A stretch of DNA of 64,000 bases from Beta vulgaris subsp. vulgaris (GCF_026745355.1 NC_079207.1:14929317-14993316), one strand, 5' to 3'; numbered from the stretch's first letter, positions 44,212-56,509 are shown. Numbers and translations: made by a program. Notes: generated by a model from the sequence alone, not told the origin.

Positions 44212-45525
44212 ATACTTCTACATGTTATAAGAGCACCATTACTCACAATCTTAAAAAAAATCATCCCACTCTCTTTTTAATTTTCTCTCCAAAAAATATC
44301 CCACAATCTTTTCCCACTTATCTTCTTAATCACGAACAAAAAAAAAAAGTGAAAGTATTGGGTCAGACCGTCTGACCCAATACCTTCCGTCGGACGGGCT
44401 TAGCCCATCAAAAACGCGCGGGCTTTTTTTTTCATATTTGTTTTGTTGATCAATCATCACCATTTTCCCAACACTTTTCACCTCCCCAAAACCCATAACT
44501 TTCCCACATTCTCTCTCCTCCATAACAACTCGATAAAATGGGACTCAAAAAACGCAGCAAAAAACCCACCTTCACCGCCGCGGGTACAATGTTCAGCTCT
44601 TTTCTGCCATGGTGGTGCGTAAACCAACACACCTCTTCTTAGGTCAAGAGGAGGAGAGAGGAGTTCGTGAAGATTGTGAGCTCTCAGCGCAAGAACTTGA
44701 TGCATTGTTTAGGAATTGGTGGAGAAACTGTAGTGGGTTGGTTATGATTTTGGGGTATGTAGGGTGGTTTCAAATGGTGCAGCATCCTTCAAATTCATGG
44801 AGGTGAGTCTTTGTATGTGTGTATTTTCTGCTTCAGTAGTGCGTTGGTTTTGCTCCAAAGGTTTGTCTTGCTTTTGTGGGTTAGACTTTGTTTTCTTTCA
44901 GTTAGACTTTGTTTTCTTTCAGTTAGACTTTGTTTTCTTTCAATTGGACTTTCTTTTCTTTCAGTTAGACTTTCTTTTCTTTCAGTTGGACTTTCTTTTC
45001 TTTCAGTTGGACCAACTAAAGAAATAATGGGCCAACTGAAAGAAATAATGGACTAACTGAAACAAAATGAAGACTACCTGAAGAAAAATGTAGACTACCT
45101 GAAAAAGAATAAAGACCAACTGAAACCCAAGTAAGTCTAACTGAAGCATAAAAACCCACTGAAAAACAAAAAGACTAACTGAAAACAAAATGAAGACTAC
45201 CTGAAAAAAAATTGGAACCACCTGAAAAAAAATGAAGACTACCTGAAAAAAAATTGGAACCACCTGAAAGTCGTCCGACCAAGATTATGGTCGAACGAGT
45301 CCGACACAATACGTTCTCCAAAAAAAATCATCCCAACTAGTATGCAACCGCGCGCAAGAAATACTTCTACATGTTATAAAAGCACCATTACTCACAATCT
45401 TTAAAAAAAATCATCCCACTCTTTTTTTAACTTTCTCTCCAAAAAAAAATCTCACAATCTTTTTCCACTTATCTTTTTAATAATGAAAAAAAAAATTCAT
45501 CCCAACTAGTATGCAACCGAGTGAC
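44212..45525. repeat. Tandem duplication of about 165 bp, first copy split by the element at 44349-45318
   Basis: The unit GAAATACTTCTACATGTTAT, ACCATTACTCACAATCTT, TCATCCCACTCT, TCCCAACTAGTATGCAACCG appears twice: 44212-44348 plus 45319-45350, and 45357-45525. The second copy is uninterrupted and serves as the empty site for the insertion in the first. Confidence 0.85.
44349..45318. mobile_element. Second palindromic-end Pack-MULE-like element, 970 bp
   Basis: Same ends as the element at 37551-38399: GTGAAAGTATTGGGTCAGAC with a 29-bp palindrome (44355-44383) on the left, and GTCGTCCGACC ... GAGTCCGACACAATACG on the right. Flanks are A-runs (CAAAAAAAA on both sides), allowing a 9-bp target duplication. 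The left interior (about 44450-44810) looks like captured genic sequence ending in a splice-donor-like GGAG/GTGAGT; its source is not recognised. The right interior is an inverted minisatellite: TTAGACTTTGTTTTCTTTCAG-type units (44881-45010), then ACTAACTGAAAACAAAATG-type units (45012-45270). Confidence 0.78.
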
Positions 45526-46433
45526 TGATGGCCATATCGGTATTGACTTCTTTCCTCGATTCAAATATTTAAATCTACAGTATGAAAATATTTAATACTT
45601 CTATGCTAATACTATTCTAACTCTTCTCTTTATTTTTTTAATAAAGTTAAGTATTTTTTTGGTAGAGTTTGAGAAAGTTCAAGGAAGAAAGTTTCAGACA
45701 AAAACTACGTAATGTGTGGGGGGATGTAACCAAGATTGACGTGATCAACCACCTGTTTAAAATATTGGCTTAAATTGTGGTTGAAGTTCATGAACTCAAG
45801 AAAAAATGGCACACACATTCTTAAACCCTGCGCAAAAAAAATGTGTAAAGGCAAAACCCGGCCGTGCGAAAAACTATGAAGTAGCAGAAGAAAGGCTAAA
45901 ATCCAGATTCCACGAACAATAAAGGTGCGTTAAAAGGTCAATAACTTATGAGCAGTTCAAGAAAAATACAAATTAAATCTATTCTTGTTGTCCTTTTCTC
46001 ATTACAATTATACCACGGTCCACAAACTACTACTCTTTTGTTTAATTCCTGCTAGTAGATGTGCATACATTCATACGGAGTGTTAATTTATGTGATTAAC
46101 AACATGGTTCATGAATCCATAATGAAATCATGGACTTGATTAGTTCTATGTGGACCTGCATAGTACGTACATGATTTGTTTACGCAAGCTTACAAGATTA
46201 TGAAATTGTGTATTTGTGTCACATTCACATCATATATCAAGCATATCTAGCTAAAATCTTTAGCTAATTAAATACTCCATCTGATCCATATTATAAGAAT
46301 CTTCATCAACCGACCAACTGATCGATGTTAAGAAGTCATATGACAATAAGAGGAGCAAAAGATGCAGGATAGACAGACAACAAAATAATTAAATCAAAGT
46401 GATTTGCACGTGGTTTATGTATGTGCGTGCGAT
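45526..46433. other. Intergenic, nothing recognised
   Basis: AT-rich, no reading frame or tRNA. A single MITE-like end (TACTCCATCTGATCCATATT) occurs near 46273 without a partner. Confidence 0.45.
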
Positions 46434-47294
46434 CAGTGGCGGATTTACTTAGGGTCACGTGACCAACTAATATTTTTGAAAAAAAAAAAAAAAATTTTTT
46501 TTTTTCATTTGCAGCGCTTCACACGCGAAAGCAGAGAGCAAACCCAGAAACCCTTCCTTTCTCTCTTTCTCCTTCGCGAACAAAAAACCCTAAGTAGGAG
46601 AAGTGTAGCAGCGCCGCAGCCGGCGGTGAATTTGCCGGTGAGTTTGCTGACAGCCCGACCCCCGACGCACTTCAGTCTTCAGTATATACGTATGTACAGT
46701 AGCAGCGCCGTGTAGACGTCTAAGAGACGAAGACTGATTTTCCGATTTTCCGATTTTCCGGTAGACTAATTCGCAAAAGAATCTGATTTTCCGCCTTTCC
46801 GGTATGTTATTTGCTTGATTTTGTTTTATTTTGTTAGCATTTCGATTTTGTTGTTTTGATTTTGTTAGGGTTTTTTTTTATCACAAAAGAATCTGATTTG
46901 TGCTTTGATTTGCGAATTGCGACAGACAACAACACCAACAGAGTGCGGCAGGCCGGCTGCAAGGCGGGCGGCAGCAGGCGGCGGCAGCAGGCGGCAAACA
47001 CTTCAGGTATTCTTCATTTCTTTTACGTTCTAATCAACTTTAATTGAATCATTCTTAAAAATTGTTGAATTGTTCTTCATGAATCATTGTTGGGTTGTAA
47101 GTACTATTTTTAGGTACTATTTTATTGTAATATGAACTATTCTTAGTCATAAATTGATTTTATTTGAATTAGTTTTCTTTAAATTCATGGATTATCCTAT
47201 ATGGATACGCGTATCCGAACCCGTATCCGTAGCCATTTTTGTGCAACCTAGTCGGTAGTGACCAACTATTCATAAATTCCTAGATCCGCCACTG
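46434..47294. mobile_element. hAT element, 861 bp, perfect 8-bp target duplication, GC-rich cargo
   Basis: Ends CAGTGGCGGATTTACTTAG and, inverted, CAGTGGCGGATCTAGG, a terminus common in plant hAT elements. The flanks are identical 8-bp CGTGCGAT (46426-46433 and 47295-47302). The centre (46510-47000) is far richer in GC than the surroundings, with a pyrimidine-rich tract, AAAACCCTAAG and GCAGCGCCGCAGCCGGCGG. This resembles a captured gene leader or first exon, but I cannot name a source. Confidence 0.9.
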
Positions 47295-47302
47295 CGTGCG
47301 AT

Positions 47303-47820
47303 TGCACACTTTATAAACAAGCTAATAAACTACACGAGCTTAGGCTGAAGTACGTAAACTCGTTTAATGTATGGTCAAGATTGAGAATTTAATTTGTATA
47401 ATTTACTTGTTAACTCGATACAAGCTACACACTAGCCAACTCATTTGCAAGTTTTAGATGTATGTGGGCCACTACAATACTAAAAAAGGGATTGATGGCC
47501 TTAACTTTAAGTTGATTTAGAGTAGAACATTAGGAGGCAATTTTTTGGTAACAGAAAGGAGATTTGCCAGCTTTTGTTATAAGATATCCTATGCTACACT
47601 GACGACTCGGATTCAAATTTTGCTTCGTACATAATTCTCTATAATATTACTTTTTTTCTTGTCATGGCAAAATACAACCTTTTTATTGTATTTTAAAATT
47701 CTAGATATCTAAAGATACTAATAGTCGAAGTTGTTGATGGTAAACGTGAAAAGTATAAGACCAAAAGTGCAACAAGTAAAAAAGAGAGAATTTTGTTATT
47801 ATCTTTTACAAGAAAGATAT
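47303..47820. other. Intergenic, nothing recognised
   Basis: AT-rich sequence between the hAT element and the gypsy LTR. No frame, tRNA or paired repeat was seen. Confidence 0.4.
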
Positions 47821-48423
47821 TGTAGGCATAAAAAATTATTATGCCACATCATTTTTTTGTTTGATCCATTAAAGTCACATGTTGACTTTTATTAATAGAT
47901 GATCATTAAATTTAATTAATCTAGGCCTATTACTAAATAAGACCTATTTTAATTAAGTCATCTATTATTGGGTCAAGGTCCCATTAAATGAAAGTTGGGC
48001 TAATATAAAATTTATGTCCATGAGTTTTAGGAGGCAGGATAGTTGGAAACTCTAGGTTCAACGAAACTCTATAATTAGAGAACTCATCCTCATTTGCCTA
48101 GGGAAACAGAAGACTTAAGAGAGAGAGAGAGAGAGAGAGAGTGAGAGTTGGTCCAGAGTTCAGATACTCTCTAAGTCTGCACATCCAAATCAAACATTCA
48201 ACCTAGAAGAAGAACAACAAGCATCAAAGTCGTTCTTTTCTACACGACATACTTGAAGGAGATCAAACCCGAAGGCCCTCATTCAAGATCAAAGTCAAAC
48301 CATTTTTAGAGATCGAATAAGTGGATACACATTAGAGATTGCACAAAAATATTTATATCAATAAAATTTATATTTCACGTCTTTTGATTTTGTATATTGC
48401 ATATCATAAAATTTGTATTTACA
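47821..48423 (+). repeat. Putative 5' LTR of a Tat-lineage gypsy element
   Basis: Starts TGTAGGCATAAAAAATTATT and ends TTTGTATTTACA (603 bp, TG...CA). A GA microsatellite lies at 48118-48142. Immediately after it comes TTGGCACGGTTAGTGG, similar to the primer-binding sequence TTGGCGCCGTTGCCGGGG of Athila/Tat elements. No second LTR of this type is in the window, so the edges are inferred. Confidence 0.55.
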
Positions 48424-51400
48424 AATTCTTGGCACGGTTAGTGGAACAATCTCTACCACTCATCTCTTTCTCAAAACACAAGTTCAAATATTTCCAAACA
48501 ATGGCACCAAGAAGAACATCTCCATCCTTATGTGGAGAAGACTAATCAATTCCAGCGAAGATCCATGACTCTGGGTGATTTTATTGATGATATGATTTTT
48601 GGTTTTCATACTAGGGATACAAAAAAAGGCTGCTATCAGGATTAATGCTTCCAACTTGTGAGCAACATCTATACCTATCAAATTGCACAGTAAGCCAGGT
48701 GTTTTATCCACTTCAGAATCATCCATGACACCTCTTTTTTTTTGGAGCGAGTGAAGTTTGTGTGCTCAATTCAAACCTTTTCACACATGAGAAATCAGAT
48801 GATGCTCTATTCAAAGGGTTCTCCCCAAACCCCCTCTTCCAACCATTCGACATGGGGCACAACGATGATTGTAGCAGTGGTTCCTCTCCTTCATCACATC
48901 CGTCGATTATGCATCTATTTGAAGCAATTCAGGCCTCACAACCCGAAGTTGTTACCGTCATGGTACATGAAGCCAAAACACTTGAAGAACAATTGGTCAA
49001 GATGAAAATCTCATCCAAAGGATGATGAAGGATGTAGAAGAGAAATATGCACAAATTGTTGCCTTGTAGAAAAGCTTGGAAAACGCCCTAGTGAAAGTGA
49101 TTTGGATACCGACAATGATCGAAGCCGCGAATCCAAACATAGCTCAAAGGGTGAAAAGGCATAAGGTGATTCATTAACTATTCAAAGAATCCAGAATATG
49201 ACAGCCAGTGCTGTCAAAATGCAATTGGTTGGAGATTATCATGGCAATCACGTTACATGAAAATGTATACCAAGAGGATCGACAAGATGAAAATGTCAAG
49301 TAGCTATCAACCTCCAACATTTCAATAATTTAATGGCAAGGATAACCCTAAGCAGCATATAACACATTTTTTGGAGACTTACAACAATGTTGGAACCACG
49401 AGAGATTTGTTGGTTAAGCAGTTTGTTCGTTCCCTTAAGAGATTCGTCTTCGACTGGTACACAAATCTTTCACCAGAATCCAATAATTTACTGGGATCAG
49501 ATGAAGGAGGAATTCATGAATAGATTTTATAGTACACGCTGCACCGTAAGCGTGACGGAGTTCACCAAGACACAATAACGGAAGGACGAGTCTGTTGTTG
49601 ATTACATCAAACCGATGGCGCACTCTGAATCTAGAGTGCAAGGATCGACTGTCAGAAACTTTCCCTATGGAGATGTGCATCTAAGTTATGAAGTGGGATC
49701 TCTTGTACATTTTGCAAGGCATAAAACTAAAATCTTTTTAGGAAGTGCACCGTGGGCCCATGATATGCAGAGTACAAGAAGGAAAATAAGGACTTTAAGA
49801 AAATTGACAAGCCTTTCAAGAGTTCTTCAAAGGAGTTATTTGCAGTCACCACGACGTATGCTCCTGTGAAGATTTATCCAAATCTAAAGAATGAACAAAA
49901 GAAATTAAAGGGTCATTCACCAAGAATGGTAAGAAAGATAGGCTCACACTAAAAGAATTGCAGGCTGAGAAGTATCCATTCCCAGGTTCTGACTTAGCAG
50001 AAATGTTAGAGGATTTGCTCGAGAAGAAAATCATAGAATTGTCTGAGTCCAAGTGACCAGAAGAGGTAGGGAGAACATCTGACCCGAACTATTATCGTTA
50101 TCACCGTTTAGTAAGCCATCCTATTGATAAGTGCATTACGCTGAAGAAGAACATCATGCAACTTGTCGATGACAGGAATATTGTTCTAGATCTTGATGAT
50201 ATGACATAATCATATCATACTTTAGTTACTTTGGAGGCCTCCCCATACAACGACTGAAGGAAGTAAAACTCATTCAGTTCGAAAGCGTGGAGCCATTCAT
50301 GGTGAAAAGTGGTGGATTTGTCATGCACATTACATCATGAGTATTCTGATTCAGTTCCCATACCTCATGATGAGAAGAAGAGGAAGGTTGAACTTTAGTT
50401 ACAAGAAGAAGCCAAAAAAAGAAGGTGATGCCAAAGTCACAACCTCCCCGACAGAGGAAAAGACAATAAAAAGGAAACAACTAGACGCTCTAAGGAGAAA
50501 AAGCGTGAATGCCCATCACCTTAGACGAATTCTTTCCTCAAGAATACTTCGACGAAGTTTCAGTCAATATGGTGAACTATGATTTGGTGGAAGGAGAAAA
50601 GGAGCAAGGTAAACTCGATCATCTTTCCAAAGAATGTCTCAATCATGTGTAGGACCCAGTTAGAGACACCAAAATACTTGCATTGCTAGAAACAGTCCCA
50701 TCCCGCATGGGATGGAGACAAGCTCTTTCTCTTGCATGAGAAATGCGATTTGCTCTTGCATTCAAGGAGGATGTTCGTTCGAAGAAACCTGTAGTGCCAA
50801 GAGCTCATGTAGATCACTGAAAAAAAAAAGATGATAAGGTCTCTTTGAAAAAGGACGAAGCCAGGTCTAGCGCAACAACACTGGTGCTACGATTTATTCC
50901 CATGTTCAGGCGTAAGAAAGGTCAATCTCCTTTTGCACAATGTAGGGATGAGGAAAGCAAAATAAAATCTATTTTACCAAGCTATTGCTGAAAGAATGAC
51001 TTTACTAATGTAAAAGATAAATGACTCAAAAATAAGCAAGACACCACTTCCAGGGTTCGAGAAGTCATTAGTAATGCCAAGTTCCGGAAGAGAAGACTTC
51101 CACCCAATTGCTTATAAGCTTATGGAGAACTTTGGATATGATTTTTCTATTTTAGAGCCTAAAAAAGGTCATAAAAGATAAAACTCATGGCTTCAACAAC
51201 AAGACTCGGCAAAACCTCCAGCAGCAAGGACAACGCGTTCATGTGAAGAAAGTTGGCCTGGGATTGGGATTGACGGAATCTAAGCCAGTTAGAATAACGC
51301 ACGACAAAAGCCAATTCACACAACATAATACATTGCAGTTGAGGAGTTGTAGGAAAGTGAAGGAGAAATACTTTACCAGTCAAGACGGAATCTGTTTTTG

Positions 51401-54400
51401 ACAGGATCAAGCTAGCGTGCTTCGACTCAACCACGAGCCTTGGTGTTTGACAAGCTAAAAGACCGAGAAAATCATCCGACATTAAGTCAGGTCTTTCAAC
51501 AATTAAGTGGTTGATACAAAGAAGCAACACCATGTTCATAAAAAAGGAGTGTCTTTAACAGTTGGGAAAAGACAAACAGTGCGAGAAAATTGTCTTATAT
51601 TCAAATTGCAAAAGGAAAACTTAATCCCAAAGCACAATGGCGAAGATAGGATGCAATAAATGTGGAAGATAAATTCAAATTGGAGAAGAGGTCAGAAGTG
51701 TCATACCATCTCGTATGAAGGTTTCTCAACTTTAGAAGTAAAGGTGGGCACATCCCTTAGTATGCGAGGCCATATGTAGTTCTCACAAATTAAAACCCTT
51801 CTATTGTCTATAATGAATGGTTAGATGAAGAAATGTTTGCGTCCGGCAATCATGTCACGGTTCGTGAAGCCGAGAGTCAGGATGAAGAAGTAAAAATGGT
51901 AGAAGCTCCGAAAACACTTGAAGATGGAGGTAAGTCTATAGTAGATGAACTGAAATAGTTGAGTCTTGGTACTCTAGTTGAGTCACGCACGACCAATTTT
52001 TGTCAGTGCATTGCTCAACCCCGATGAAGAAAAGGCACATCTTGAGCTACTCATGGAGTATAAAGATGTCTTCGCATGGAGCTATAGCGAGATTCCCGAG
52101 TTAGATCCAAGAGTGGCACTACACCGTTTAACCATCAAGAAAGGGGTTTCATAAAAAAAAATAGCCTCAATGATGCTTCCGACTTGAGTTCCACCCAAAA
52201 TTAAAAATAAATTTCATAAGCTCATTGATGTAAGTTTCATTCCTGAAGTGAAATAACCTACATGGATTGCATATAATGTACTCCTTTGTCATTTTGCAGT
52301 TGCTTATCATTTTTTTAGTTTTAGTTTTTGATTTATGTATTTACTTGATTACCCTTTTACTTATGCCTACATTTCTTGTATTGGTGTAGATAGATGGATG
52401 AACTGCTTGATACGATTAAAGATCCCTTTTCTCTTTCATGCTTTATTTGGGTGTCGGATGCCTTGCTCCTCTGATAGTACTTTGGCGAAGCTCATACGCA
52501 TAAATGTAAAGTGAATGCGGAAGAATTTGAAGATAAGGTGGATATCGACTAGGATGTTTGCTATTGGATTTGAACCAACAACTCCCGCCGTGTGAAGACA
52601 ATACTCTAACCGTTGAGTTAAGTAGGCCTTTTATCATTCCAAAGAGGACTAAATAAAACCTTCACATAGATTGATTGTAATGTTTCTAAAATTTGGTTTC
52701 TGAATCGTTTATGTAGTTTGGCATTTTCTTAATTTACCCTTTTTGTGAAAGATATTGATTGAAACTTTGGGCGTTCTTGAATCAAGGATATTATAATGTA
52801 AATTATTTATTTTAGTGAACGAATATTTGGTTTAATATGCTACTATGTACTCCTAGTTTTTTTGATAAAAAATCGAGAATATATGTAAATTTTCAAGAAA
52901 AAAAGAGGCCAATGTAAATATATAATTGTGTTGAACAAAGAGACCACTTCACAAAGATAAGTGGCTTTTTTAATGAAATCAAAGCCACTTATTTGCCTAA
53001 GTGGTTTCCTCGTAGAATCAATGATACCACCTAATTTAAATAAGTGGTTTTTTTTCTTCTTTCCTAGTTTCTCCAATGGACACACCTAAGTGACCATTTA
53101 TATTATGTAGTGGTTTTTTTTTCTTTTATTTAAAAGATCACCTTTAAAAAGTTGTCTCTTATTCAAGGAGACCATTGAGCTAGAGGAGATATTTAGGGGG
53201 TCTCTTTATGTGTTTTTGTAGTAGTGGATCTTGTTGTCGATTCAAAGAACAGAGGTGATCATTTTCTTCACTTGCATGATGTCGTTGAGAAATTGTGTAG
53301 GTATCAGTTGGAGATGAACCCTATGAAATGTGTATTTGGAGTCACCTCTGTAAAGTTCTTGGTATTTGTTGTGAGACATAGAGGAATTGAAATCGACTAA
53401 TCCAAGATCATGGTGATCCAAGACATGCCACCTCCAAAAGATCTCAAAGAATTGTGTGGACTCCAACGAAGACTAGCCTACATTCAACTCTTCATATCAG
53501 ACCTAGTTGGGCGATGCCATGCCTTTAGTCATCTCATGAAGAAAGGTTCTCCATTCGAGTGGGACGAGTCATGTCACAAGGCCTTCACAAGTATCAAAAA
53601 ATACTTATCTATACCTTCTGTCTTGGGGGCACCTATTCTAGTAAAGCCTCTCATTATCTACATCGCAGCCCAAGAAAGATCATTGAGGGCATTATGTGAC
53701 AAGAAAATAATGAAGGTAAAGAGAAAGCTTTATACTACCTTAATTAGTCGAACACTAGTGCGGGTGATTTTCAAAGCAGATCCCATCAAGACATCTTACG
53801 AAGACCAGTTTTGTCCGAACGAATCGCGAAGTGGGCAATTCTCATAAATTAACATGACATTGTATAAGTCTCTCATAAGGCAATTAAGACAAGCTTTGGT
53901 AAATTTCTTAGCCGACCATCCAACCCCGTCGGATTGGGAACTCCCAGACGAGTAACCTGAAGAAGAAGTCTTTTATATCGACATTTTTTGCCACCATGGG
54001 TAATGTACTTCGATAGAGCTGCACAATAAGATGGTGTCGGGGTAGGTGTAATTCTTATTTCACCTGAAAAACATATCCTCACGTACTTCTTTGTTCTCAC
54101 CTAGTTATGTTCCAATAATGTCGCTAACTACCAGATGCTTATTTTTGGGCTTCATATGGGTAAGGGATGTGTATGGAGATTTTAAATTGGTGATACATCA
54201 ACTGCTTAATGATTATGACGTCAAGAAAGAGGATTTGATACCTTTTACCACATACATGCTTCACAGTTGTTGGAGACATTTAACAACATATGTAGGCGTG
54301 GATTTTTATTCCTTTAAGCCTACACGGGTTGTGAGCGCGTTTATTAGACTTGACTACCCAACTATAAAGGTTTTCTGTATTGAAAACATTTTGAAGTAGC
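48424..54400 (+). pseudogene. Ty3/gypsy retrotransposon gag-pol, Tat lineage, heavily decayed
   Basis: Pieces in order: gag (EAIQASQPEVVTVMVHEAKT near 48920; NGKDNPKQHITHFLETYNN, LLVKQFVRSLKRFVFDWYTN, MKEEFMNRFYSTRCTVSV at 49330-49560); the pre-protease ITLDEFFPQEYFDEVSVNMV region near 50510-50580; a G-patch-like KKVGLGLGLTESKP at about 51240; the RT start (EYKDVFAWSYSEIPELDPR near 52060; FIPEVK, PTWIAYNV near 52240-52280). The RT core is replaced by about 940 bp of foreign sequence. Late RT/RNase H resumes at 53228 (DLVVDSKNRGDHFLHLHDVV, then LQRRLAYIQLFISDLVGRCH). RNase H-like sequence reaches about 54300. No frame stays open beyond about 145 codons, and integrase was not found. Confidence 0.85.
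52556..52627 (-). pseudogene. Organelle-type tRNA-Met relic (anticodon changed)
   Basis: On the minus strand, GCCTACTTAACTCAACGGTT, then AGAGTATTG, the loop TTCACAC, GGCGGGAG and TTGGTTCAAATCCAATAG closely match the chloroplast trnM-CAU gene (also carried in many plant mitochondria). The D, anticodon and T stems can still form. The anticodon triplet reads CAC instead of CAT, and the 3' acceptor strand (CAAACAT) no longer pairs with GCCTACT. It lies in the foreign DNA that replaces the gypsy RT core and should not be functional. Confidence 0.75.
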
Positions 54401-54414
54401 CAACAATTCTTTAA

Positions 54415-55928
54415 AGAAAGAATCATAAACCTAATTAGATTTCAGAAAATCATAGGGACAAATTAGGGACTTATCCAATGTAGATTTCCCCGTCTAGACT
54501 CCATAGATGGTCAAAATGAACCAAAGATTGAGTTCGGGGGTGAGGGCACAACACAGTCAGGAACCATGTTGCGCATTGTTAGCCTCTACTAAATATCGAT
54601 AAATGTCAATTTTTATGCAATAGAATAACCAAATAATATTTTAAGCACCCTAAAAATAATTAGTCTAGATTGGTTCATGAAACACATAAAAAGACTATTT
54701 TTTGGTGATATGTTATTATGCAATCAAATTACAGGCAACCTAGCAGGTTGTCCAAATTAATCTGATTTATATTAGAACAATTCTTTAGCTCTTGATTAAC
54801 AAAAATAACATGTTAGTGACAAAATAAATAAAGCAGGACAATCATATAATATGCATAGAACAATCAGGCAAGCTTATAATAATATGTATGAAAAAATAAA
54901 AAGGAAATAAAGGGTTTAGAATATACAATAGAACGATTTTATATTAAAGATCTACATCATGAAAGAAAACTGTTAGTAACTTCAATATAAATAAAATTGT
55001 TCATTTAAGGACCCTTAGGATGACCGTGGATTCGGTCTGCGAGATTAAAAGCCTTCGAGTTTGAAAGCCTTCGAGTTGAGTAACTGTGAAGCTTGAAAAT
55101 CTGAATGTCTGAAAGTATGTAGATTTGATGTGTTTGTATTTGAAAGTATGAGTTTTTGTAGGGAGGTTTTGTAATTCATACTAGAGGTTCCTAAGATATT
55201 TGTCGAGTTCGAAGTGTGTTAATATGTAAAAATCATTTTTCAATATGTACGGAAATCAGGCCTATTTATAGGATAAACGACACTGCACCTCATGCGCTAG
55301 CTGCATCTGGCGCATGCTGAAGTGTTAAGCGTATGACACGACTTTCCTAGTAAAAAGCGTAAATGTGGCACGCGTATTGAAAAAGATAAGAAAGAAACTT
55401 CGTGTCTCACGCAGAGAACTGCACTTGACGCAAGACTTTGTATGAGTCGTCAGAAATTTACGTGTCAGGTGCAGATTAGTGCACATGGCATAGGTGGACA
55501 AAGTTCCGCTTGACGCATAGACGTGCCCCAGGCACAAGGTCCAGCGCTAGGCGCACCAACTTGGCTCATGACGTGCCTTTGTCAGCTTTATTAGAACGCA
55601 CTTTAAAAGATTCACTTTATCCTTTAATTACGAAATCATATTTTACGGGATAAAATCCGATTTTAACTATAAAAAATATCTTTTCAAAATATTAATTTAA
55701 TTTAATTAATTATTATTAACTAATTAATTGGGCTTTTAAAAAAAATTGGGATTAAAATACAATTAATTATCATGAATAATTACTTGGGCTTTAAAATTTA
55801 ACTTTAACATTTTTCGAAATGGTTTTGAATGGCTTTTCAGACTGCTCTGCCTTGGGTTGGAACAATTAAGACCATGATATGTTTCATCATCGGATCATTA
55901 AATGGGGAGACATGATTATTTGTCTACA
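54415..55928 (-). repeat. Tat/Ogre-type LTR, minus orientation
   Basis: On the minus strand it starts TGTAGACAAATAATCATG at 55928, right after a polypurine-like AAAGTGGGCGCTTT. It holds a TATA box (CCTATAAATAGGCCTGATTT, about 55265) and ends near 54415 beside TTGGCTACTTC, resembling the TTGGCGACTCC primer site of Ogre/Tat elements. From the TATA box to the end it is homologous to 21210-22130 on the other strand. The upstream part contains several short repeats around GCGCATG and TGACGCA. Edges are inferred. Confidence 0.6.
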
Positions 55929-56509
55929 AAAGCGCCCACTTTGACTGAGGTTCAAGAAACCAAAAGTAAAAGTATACGATGTCGGGAGAAAGAATGATTC
56001 TAAACGTTTTGCAGTTTAAAACTGATGTATATACGCCGGTCTCCGCAAAACAAAGTTAGTATGCAGGACAATAACTACAAGCAATATGCAGAAGAAGATG
56101 TTAGGAAATAGGTGCAAACAACTCATAGAAAGCACATAATGATGCAAAGATGCAAACTAAGACTCTCTAAGGTTGCATAAGACGCTATGCAAGGATTAAG
56201 GTTATGCAAAGCTAAGGGATGACATGTCATGCAAGGTTAGGGTTATGCAAGACTAGGATGCAAGATCAGGATTTTGCAAGGCTAGAAGATGTGTAGAATG
56301 ACCAGAAATATATAGAATGATTTTCGAAAATCGTTTTTAGTAAATAATCGAGGTTCGTAAACAAGGTTCGTGGATTACAAATTTTCGGGATTTTGATTTG
56401 GAGGCTCCACCATATATAGGAAGCCCCCACTTTAAGGTGAGCCTTGTCTTGAATTTTGCATCTACTTGATCTGATATTGTGATATAGTTGATCTGTCTTG
56501 AACGTTAAA
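55929..56509. other. Retrotransposon-derived sequence without coding potential
   Basis: Next to the polypurine-like tract of the minus-strand LTR, so probably the 3' untranslated part of that element. It contains repeated GATGCAAGAT/GGTTATGCAAG motifs at about 56160-56280. The switch to plus-strand copia coding occurs near 56510. Confidence 0.4.

Noticed and set aside
44764..45263. Hydrophobic repeat proteins (QLDFVFF-type) on both strands
   Set aside because: They are translations of the 21-bp inverted minisatellite, not genes.
52556..52627. A functional tRNA gene
   Set aside because: The acceptor stem does not pair, the anticodon is altered, and it lies in a decayed insertion.
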